Shown here piece by piece: positions 58,798 to 64,000 of a DNA stretch of 64,000 bases. A program made the translations under genes and the position numbers. The stretch is from Methanothrix harundinacea (GTDB lineage: Archaea > Halobacteriota > Methanosarcinia > Methanotrichales > Methanotrichaceae). Position 1 is the stretch's first letter, and each line of letters begins with the position of its first letter. The notes under the pieces were generated by a model. It was not told the origin of the DNA, did not search any database, and saw only the letters and a program-made list of their open reading frames with translations. The stretch lies in the NCBI GenBank assembly GCA_002506535.1, contig DAXT01000013.1:1-64000 (forward strand). The letters run 5' to 3'.

Positions 58798-59603
58798 CGG
58801 TTCCTCAGCTCCTCCCGGACCGCCTCCTCCATGACGTCGGTGGGGGCCTTCCTCCCGGTCCAGATCTCGATAGATAGCGCCCCCTGCCAGACGAGCATCG
58901 CCACCCCGTCTATAGCCCTCGCCCCGGCCCGAGCGGCGTCCTTCAAAAGTTCAGTCTCCCGGTTGTAGACGATATCAAAGACGGTCTGACCCTCCCTGAG
59001 GAGGCTGCCGTCGAAGAGGCGCGGGTCGCCGGCTCTCATCCCGACGGAGGTGGCGTTGACGACGACCTCCGCCTCGGGGACGAGTTTGGCGAGGTCAGAG
59101 AGGCCGTAGCCCCGCCCCCCCACGGCGGCGGCTAGATAGGCGGCCCTCTGACGGTCCCGGTTGGCGATTGCGACCTGTGCCCCCGAAAGGGCGAGCTGGC
59201 GGGCGATCGCCTTTCCCGCCCCCCCGGCGCCTATGATCAGGACTCGCCTCCCCTCGACCCGGACCCCCGCCCCCTCCAGGGCCCGCAGGGCTCCGAGGCC
59301 ATCGGTGTTGTAGCCCAGAATCGATCCATCAACGAAGGCCACGGCGTTGACCGCCCCCATCGCCGCGGCGTTCTCGTCGGGTTCGACGATGGAGAGGGCC
59401 GCCTCCTTGTGGGGGATCGTCAGGTTGAGGCCGCCGAAGTGCATCGCTTCAGCCCCTAAAATCGCATCCCTCAGCCGCTCCCGCTTGACCCGGAAGGCGA
59501 GGTAGCGGGCCGACAGGCCCAGGGCGGAGAAGGCGGCGTTCTGCATCGCCGGGGAGAGGCTGTGCTCCACGGGGTCACCGAAGACGGCGTAGACTAGCAT
59601 CAT
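58794..59603 (-). CDS. aroE: Shikimate dehydrogenase
   Basis: 269 residues. NADPH-dependent reduction of 3-dehydroshikimate in the aromatic amino acid pathway. Seen: VFGDPVEHSLSPAMQNAAF at the N-terminus, the catalytic lysine in LTIPHKEAA, GAVNAV, NTDGLGALRAL with the catalytic aspartate, the nucleotide loop IIGAGGAGKAIA, and NATSVGM. It is translationally coupled to tyrA by a four-base overlap, so shikimate and tyrosine steps are made together. No SD is obvious before the double ATG. Confidence 0.96.
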   Translation of the reverse strand: MMLVYAVFGDPVEHSLSPAMQNAAFSALGLSARYLAFRVKRERLRDAILGAEAMHFGGLNLTIPHKEAALSIVEPDENAAAMGAVNAVAFVDGSILGYNTDGLGALRALEGAGVRVEGRRVLIIGAGGAGKAIARQLALSGAQVAIANRDRQRAAYLAAAVGGRGYGLSDLAKLVPEAEVVVNATSVGMRAGDPRLFDGSLLREGQTVFDIVYNRETELLKDAARAGARAIDGVAMLVWQGALSIEIWTGRKAPTDVMEEAVREELRNR

Positions 59604-59738
59604 GGGTGGGTTGGTCTATTCGGGTAAATAAGGTTAGGTTTGGAGGTGATCCCGGAAAAAGGGCAAAAATCTAAATCCACCCGCATCCTTCTTATATCCG
59701 TTTTTGTATAATTTTTAGCATGAGGCGTGGTGGGTGAG

Positions 59739-61283
59739 ATGATACTCAAAACGATCTTCCTGGGGCTGGAGGCGGGGGGAAAGTCGATCGTCATATTGAA
59801 CCTCGATGACGCCGAAAGGCTGGGAGTCCTGAGCCTTGGAAGGGTGACGATCCGGTTCGATGAGGTGGAGAAGACTGCTATAGTCCATACATCCTCAAAG
59901 CTGATAGACTCGGGAAGGATTGGGGTCTGCAAAAAGGTATGGTCCGACCTCGGCCTCTCGGAGGGGTCGGAAGTGGAGGTGGAGGCGGCGCCCTTCCCCG
60001 ACTCCCTCTACTTTATCAGGAACAAGCTGAACGGAAGAAAGCTCGCCCACGACGAGATCCGGGAGATAGTTGAGGATACTGTGGACGAGAAGCTGAGCGA
60101 CGTCGAGTTGAGCGCCTTCGTCACCGCGCTGCACAGCTTCGGCCTCGACCTCGACGAGGCGACGTACCTCTCCCTCGCCATGATCGAGACGGGGAGGACG
60201 ATGAAGCTCGACGGGGGTCCCATCGTCGACAAGCATTCCATAGGAGGGGTGCCTGGGGACAAGACGACGCTCCTCGTCGTTCCCCTCGTCGCAGCCGCCG
60301 GGCTATTGATACCCAAGTCCTCTTCGCGGGCGATCACATCCCCGGCGGGGACGGCAGATCGGGCGGAGGTCCTGATGCCGGTGAGCCTCGACTTGGAAGA
60401 GATGCGAGACGTTGTGGAGAGGACCGGCGGCTGCTTAGTCTGGGGGGGATCCGTCCACCTTGCGCCCGCCGACGACATATTCGTGAGGGTCGAGTACCCC
60501 CTATCCATCGATCCGCTCCTTTTGCCGTCGATCATGTCAAAGAAGAGGGCTGTCGGCGCCGACCTCCTCGTCGTCGACATCCCCACCGGCAGAGGCGCCA
60601 AGGTGAAGACGATCGGGGAGGCGGATCTATTGGCCAAAGACTTCATGGAGATCGGAAGCCGCCTGGGGATAAGGGTCCGGTGCGCCGTCACCTACGGCGA
60701 GCAGCCGATCGGAAGCGCCATCGGCCCCGCTCTGGAGGCAAAGGAGGCGCTGGAGGCTCTGATGAACCGGGGCTCCGTCGTCGACCTTGTGGATAAAGCG
60801 ACGGCGATCGCCGGGATGATCCTGGAGATGGCGGGAAAGACCGACGGGAAGGCGATGGCGATAGAGCTCCTCAGATCCGGACGGGCGGAGGAGAAGATGA
60901 GAGAGATCATCGCCGCCCAGGGCGGAGACCCGGATATCGCCCCCGAGGATATAGCCGTCGGAGATGAGCGGTTCACCGTCAGGTCCGATAGGGGCGGCTC
61001 CGTCCTCTGGATAAATAACTCGTCGGTGGCCGAGGTGGCGAAGTTTGCGGGTTGTCCGAAGGACGCGGGCGCCGGGATCCTCCTCCACAGGAACATCGGG
61101 GACGTTGTCGGCGAGGGCGAACCGCTATTCACCATCATCGCGGAGAGGGGTTCCAACCTCCGGCGCGCCCAGGAGAGGTTGGAGAGGGTAAAGGTGATGG
61201 GCGTCGGCGACAGGATGGAGATGCTCATCCATGAGGTGAAGGAGAGGCCGGTCGTAAAGAGGAGCTTCACTCTGGATAGATGA
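59739..61283 (+). CDS. deoA: AMP phosphorylase
   Basis: 514 residues from ATG 59739, which lies ~30 bases after GTATAATTTT. Archaeal AMP phosphorylase splits AMP with phosphate to adenine and ribose 1,5-bisphosphate. Seen: an extra N-terminal domain (~80 residues) absent from bacterial thymidine phosphorylases, the KHSIGGVPGDKTTLLVVPLVAA phosphate and base-binding region, SSRAITSPAGTADRAEVL, SKKRAVGADLLVVDIPTG and the C-terminal AGILLHRNIGDVVGEGEPLF. In archaea with type III RuBisCO its product is recycled to 3-phosphoglycerate; that gene is not in this window. Adenine released here could be used by the adenine deaminase at 8198. Confidence 0.95.
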   Translation: MILKTIFLGLEAGGKSIVILNLDDAERLGVLSLGRVTIRFDEVEKTAIVHTSSKLIDSGRIGVCKKVWSDLGLSEGSEVEVEAAPFPDSLYFIRNKLNGRKLAHDEIREIVEDTVDEKLSDVELSAFVTALHSFGLDLDEATYLSLAMIETGRTMKLDGGPIVDKHSIGGVPGDKTTLLVVPLVAAAGLLIPKSSSRAITSPAGTADRAEVLMPVSLDLEEMRDVVERTGGCLVWGGSVHLAPADDIFVRVEYPLSIDPLLLPSIMSKKRAVGADLLVVDIPTGRGAKVKTIGEADLLAKDFMEIGSRLGIRVRCAVTYGEQPIGSAIGPALEAKEALEALMNRGSVVDLVDKATAIAGMILEMAGKTDGKAMAIELLRSGRAEEKMREIIAAQGGDPDIAPEDIAVGDERFTVRSDRGGSVLWINNSSVAEVAKFAGCPKDAGAGILLHRNIGDVVGEGEPLFTIIAERGSNLRRAQERLERVKVMGVGDRMEMLIHEVKERPVVKRSFTLDR

Positions 61284-61369
61284 TATCCAAGATATACGAG
61301 TATCCTGGATCATATGATGGCCCGGAGTGGAGGCTTTGGCACCTATTCAAAAGATCCCCGACCCGGAGA

Positions 61370-61633
61370 TCACACCACCGCCCCGAAGAGCGTCGCCACG
61401 AGGTCGACCCCGTTGTTGCTGAGAAGCCCTCTCTCCTGGAAGGTCGCCCCCAGGAGGCTGTCGAAGTTCGTCCCGAGAAAGCCGCCAGCGAGGGCGGAGG
61501 GGATTCCCCAGGCACCGGCCATCCCCGCCGCCACCGCCAGGATGCCAGTGAAGAGGCAGCCGCAGATCGACGCCGCCTGGCCCAACAGGGTGACGCTGCC
61601 GAGGGTGAGCCATGGTGGATGCGAAAGCTCCAT
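61370..61633 (-). pseudogene. DUF92 family protein, C-terminal fragment
   Basis: 87 codons that match only the end of DUF92 (VTE6-like) membrane proteins: a helix AASICGCLFTGILAVAAGMAG and then GGFLGTNFDSLLGATFQERGLLSNNGVDLVATLFGAVV, the family's most conserved segment (GG(F/L)xGSxxDSxLGATxQ). Complete members are ~230-270 residues with an N-terminal kinase-like polytopic part involved in isoprenoid or tocopherol phosphate metabolism. The missing part is not found upstream, where restriction-gene fragments begin, so this looks like a 5'-truncated remnant. Confidence 0.65.
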
Positions 61634-61747
61634 TAAGCAGAGCCAGATGGGTGCTAACCCATCGAATAGGGGGGAGGGCCGGGGGATAATCGACTCACCT
61701 GCACCTTTGATCCTCGACCTCTTTGGGGATCCTGGCTCCTCACCTCT

Positions 61748-61890
61748 TCAAGGATGGAAGCCCTTCTCCAACACCGCCGGGAGGAGGGCGTCCATCTCCT
61801 CCGCCGTCCGGACCTGGCATCTCTTGAGCCCGTCGACTTTGGCCTGGAGGACGTCGAGGCGGGCGACGATGCGGCGCTGGGGAAGATCTC
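61748..61890 (-). pseudogene. Tail of a type I restriction specificity gene (hsdS), copy 1
   Basis: Minus-strand frame reads DLPQRRIVARLDVLQAKVDG, then LKRCQVRTAEEMDALLPAVL and EKGFHP before a stop. This is the conserved C-terminal coiled-coil end of HsdS subunits (xQRRIVxxLDxLQxKVxxLKRLQxxTxxELDALLPSILDKAFxGEL). The rest of the gene is absent and a stop codon precedes the fragment. Confidence 0.75.
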
Positions 61891-62041
61891 AGGAAGGAAA
61901 AGGGCAATCGAAGAAATAATGACGAAATAGATAAAATCGCAGGCCTCGCCTCGATGAGGCGGGGCCCGTTCCCGATATATCGGGGTGTCTCTTCTTTCAG
62001 CGGCGGCGCATGTGGCCGTGGTCGTCTTCTGGTCGATCTGC

Positions 62042-62052
62042 CAAAAAAAATC
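62042..62052 (-). terminator. Oligo-T terminator of the propeller gene
   Basis: Eight T residues on the minus strand (62050-62043), about 15 bases after the stop at 62066. Confidence 0.5.
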
Positions 62053-62065
62053 GGATCGACCCTGA

Positions 62066-62854
62066 TCAGGCCCCAAAGACCTGAATCAGACGGTTCGCGA
62101 AGGAGATGTAAACGAGACCATTCGGCACCGCGGCTATGCCGTTCATCACTCCATCCACGGTCCACTCGTCCAGCTTCTCGCCCTCAGACGAATACTTCAC
62201 CACTTTGTGATTCTGATTGATGTTAACGTAAACCTCGCCTCCAGGTCCGACGGCGATGCCGTTTGTCTCAATTACGCCGTCGACGTCCCACTCAGCCAGC
62301 ATCTCACCTTCAGGCGAGTACTTCACAACCTTGTGATTCTGGTTGATGTTTACGTAGACCTCGCCTCCGGGCCCCGTCGCGATTCCGCTTGCCATGTCCT
62401 CTGTGGGCCACTCCGTCAGCGTCTCACCCTCAGGCGAGTACTTCACCACTTTGTGATTCTGGTTGATGTTTACGTAGACCTCGCCACCGGGCGCCGTGGC
62501 GATTCCGCTTGCGGCTCCCTCCTGGGGCCACTCCGCCAGCATCTCACCCTCGGGGGAGTACTTCACGACTTTGTGATTCTGGTTGATGTTTACGAAGACT
62601 TCGCCCCCAGGCCCCGTGGCGATTCCGTTTGCATCGCCCTCCAGTGGCCACTCCGTAAGCACCTCGCCCTCGGGCGAATACTTCACGACTTTGTGATTCT
62701 GGTTGATGTTTACGTAGACCTCGCCACCGGGCCCGACGGCGATGTTGCTTGCCTGGTCTTCTGTAGGCCACTGGGCCAACAACGGTCCACCGCAGACGGG
62801 CAGTACCGATGCCATAATGCCGATTACTAACAAAATTGAAATCTTCGCGCCCAC
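62066..62854 (-). CDS. Secreted NHL/six-bladed beta-propeller-like repeat protein
   Basis: 262 residues: signal peptide (about 4-22), then six propeller-type units of about 40 residues. Five carry the identical core VYVNINQNHKVVKYSPEGE (one with F for Y, one with SSEGE), preceded by GIATGPGGE. At DNA level the core repeats at 62205, 62331, 62451, 62571 and 62691, a period of 120 bases (once 126), with near-identity, so recent expansion or gene conversion is likely. NHL propellers outside the cell bind proteins or sugars. It sits between two hsdS tails; the last unit is degenerate. Confidence 0.85.
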   Translation of the reverse strand: MGAKISILLVIGIMASVLPVCGGPLLAQWPTEDQASNIAVGPGGEVYVNINQNHKVVKYSPEGEVLTEWPLEGDANGIATGPGGEVFVNINQNHKVVKYSPEGEMLAEWPQEGAASGIATAPGGEVYVNINQNHKVVKYSPEGETLTEWPTEDMASGIATGPGGEVYVNINQNHKVVKYSPEGEMLAEWDVDGVIETNGIAVGPGGEVYVNINQNHKVVKYSSEGEKLDEWTVDGVMNGIAAVPNGLVYISFANRLIQVFGA

Positions 62855-62991
62855 AACATAACCTCCACATCCTTATAAGGTTCTAATATCATATAGAGAT
62901 TTTCATCAATCTCAGGTCCCTCATTTTGTTCCTTCCGCTCATCTTTTTGAGCCCCTCGGCCAGGGTTCGCCCCACCCCCGGCGGCGCCGGA

Positions 62992-63183
62992 TCATAGCTC
63001 GCTCCGGAAGGCCCTCTCCAGCACCGCCGGGAGGAGGGCGTCCAGCTCCTCCGCCGTCCGGACCTGGCATCTCTTGAGCCCGTCGACCTGGGCCTGGAGC
63101 TCATCCCCCGTCCGGCAGAGGGTCCCCCCGGATAGCCTCGTCGTTACATCGGCTGGAAGGGGCCTGCAGATGCAAGAGATAAC
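62992..63183 (-). pseudogene. Tail of a type I restriction specificity gene (hsdS), copy 2
   Basis: The frame ends LKRCQVRTAEELDALLPAVL, ERAFRSEL, stop, with DELQAQVDG before it. It shares a 66-base stretch with copy 1 (63022-63087 against 61772-61837) with a single mismatch. Upstream the frame continues in register (LPADVTTRLSGG) to the stop of the methyltransferase gene, so no start or target-recognition domain remains. Confidence 0.7.
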
Positions 63184-63192
63184 GGGAACTGC

Positions 63193-63765
63193 TCATCCCC
63201 GCCGGAAGAGGACGCTGCGGCTGAACCAGATCTTCGGCTCGTATATCTCCATTAGCCCCGCCCCCTCTGCCGCCTCCTTCATCCCTTTGAAAGCGGACTG
63301 GGAGACGTGTAACTTAGGCTCTACGATCAGAAGGCCTGCATCCTCCTTCAGAAGGGAGGCGACCTCTCTAAAGAACGCCCTTTGATCCGCCACCTCGTGG
63401 ACCATGTAGAAGGCGAGGGCGAAATCGACCCTTCCCAAGATGGCAGAGCCTTCGGGGATGCCGATCCCATCCGGCTCTCCCCGGTGGGTGGTTATCCTGG
63501 ACGATAGCCCCTCCTTCGCCGCCTTCTTCCTCAAGAGCTGGAGCATCCGGTCCTGCAGATCCACGGCAATGACCCGCCCGTCTTCGCCCGCCATCTTCGC
63601 CATGGCGATGGTGAAGGTACCCGAGCCGCACCCGAGATCCAGGACGGTATCTCCCTCTTCTATGAGCCGGCCGAGGATCTTCTCCGGGTTGTGGACGAGC
63701 CTTCGGATCGGGTTATCCAGAGTCGGCGCCAGCCACCACGGACAGATGCGGGATAATGCGGCCAT
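63193..63765 (-). CDS. Class I SAM-dependent methyltransferase
   Basis: 190 residues of UbiE/Methyltransf_11-like type: N-terminal WWLAPTLDNPIRRLVHNPEKIL, motif I TVLDLGCGSGTFTIAMAKMAG (about 40-60), motif II GRVIAVDLQDRMLQLL, and VDFALAFYMVHEVADQRAFFREVASLL with the post-II region, then LLIVEPKLHVS. It transfers a methyl group from S-adenosylmethionine to a small molecule or arsenic/lipid-like acceptor; the substrate is unknown. Its 3' end borders the hsdS fragment in the same frame, which may be the scar of a rearrangement. Confidence 0.85.
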   Translation of the reverse strand: MAALSRICPWWLAPTLDNPIRRLVHNPEKILGRLIEEGDTVLDLGCGSGTFTIAMAKMAGEDGRVIAVDLQDRMLQLLRKKAAKEGLSSRITTHRGEPDGIGIPEGSAILGRVDFALAFYMVHEVADQRAFFREVASLLKEDAGLLIVEPKLHVSQSAFKGMKEAAEGAGLMEIYEPKIWFSRSVLFRRG

Positions 63766-63865
63766 GTAGTTTCTCTCTCCCGGCGATGAATAGCAGTATT
63801 GTGCTATGAGTCTAACCGTGGGTCTAAGGAGCTATAGGATTAATGAGTCAGCAAAAGCCGGAAGA

Positions 63866-64000
63866 TCACCCGAATAGCCACCGCCAAAGCGACCCCCCGC
63901 CCCGGAGCCGGGAGGCTCTAGCCCTCGCCTCTTCGCTCTCCCTTGAGAAGGATACGGCGACGGTGGCGACTATCATGCATACCAGCATCAGGAGCCATAC
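63866..64000 (-). CDS. C-terminal end of a membrane protein gene (partial)
   Basis: The minus strand is open from the window edge to TGA 63868-63866 and reads WLLMLVCMIVATVAVSFSRE, one membrane helix, then a basic cytoplasmic tail with ARARASRLRGGG and WRWLFG. The rest lies outside the window, so the family cannot be named. The composition and the clear helix-plus-positive-tail pattern support coding. Confidence 0.4.
   Translation of the reverse strand, partial: VWLLMLVCMIVATVAVSFSRESEEARARASRLRGGGSLWRWLFG

Overview
The window looks like a stretch of chromosome from an acetate-using methanogenic archaeon of the Methanotrichaceae (Methanothrix/Methanocrinis type, the GC-rich M. harundinacea-like branch). 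The reasons are: O-phosphoseryl-tRNA synthetase (sepS), a feature of methanogens and relatives; archaeal Trm56, AMP phosphorylase, archaeal-type triosephosphate isomerase, geranylgeranyl reductase and archaemetzincin; a tandem DUF1608 S-layer protein and a DUF1699 protein typical of Methanosarcinales; about 60 % GC by eye; Shine-Dalgarno sites of the GGAGG/GGTGA type mixed with many genes whose start codon lies 24-30 nt after a TATA box (leaderless mRNAs). No rRNA, tRNA, CRISPR array or intact insertion sequence was seen. The species assignment is inference.

Layout. 0-3.5 kb: a sodium:solute symporter cut by the window edge with its small accessory protein, a solitary 2-keto-4-pentenoate hydratase and mscL. 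3.7-10 kb: an orphan TRAP-type binding protein, then a purine module: a phosphorylase-like protein of unknown specificity, an AzgA-type purine permease and, divergently, adenine deaminase, with a perfect 28-bp inverted repeat in between. 10-15.5 kb: a B12-binding radical SAM protein, a DHH/OB-fold nuclease-like protein, Trm56 and an ATP-grasp ligase. 15.5-24.5 kb: cell-envelope genes (two carboxypeptidase-regulatory-domain or S-layer proteins, a NosD/TPR protein), a phenylacetate-CoA ligase and a 27-bp tandem repeat array. 24.6-30.8 kb: housekeeping operons tpiA-acyP-ferredoxin-geranylgeranyl reductase and thrC-methionine synthase-like.

30.8-38 kb is an accessory island: two fragments of one paralogous gene, an intact HicBA toxin-antitoxin pair, a second HicBA pair whose toxin gene carries a one-base frameshift, a winged-helix regulator with a 59-residue antitoxin-like partner, two tandem pentapeptide-repeat ion-channel genes duplicated together with their promoter, the tail of a third copy, and then an abruptly AT-rich segment with a class III nucleotide-cyclase-like gene. 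This is the strongest candidate for an undescribed signalling or defence system. 

38-48 kb returns to core genes: sepS-rpiA-mtnA, a coiled-coil protein, a second beta-helix protein, and a translationally coupled hydantoinase-like/histone deacetylase-like/RDD operon, then fasciclin and SOUL proteins. 50-57 kb: archaemetzincin, a FecCD-type uptake locus with two binding proteins but no ATPase, SemiSWEET and PsiE membrane proteins. 57.8-61.3 kb: aroE-tyrA and AMP phosphorylase. 61.3-64 kb is a scar region: a truncated DUF92 gene and two tails of type I restriction specificity genes flanking a beta-propeller gene made of nearly identical 40-codon repeats, then a methyltransferase and the end of a membrane protein gene.
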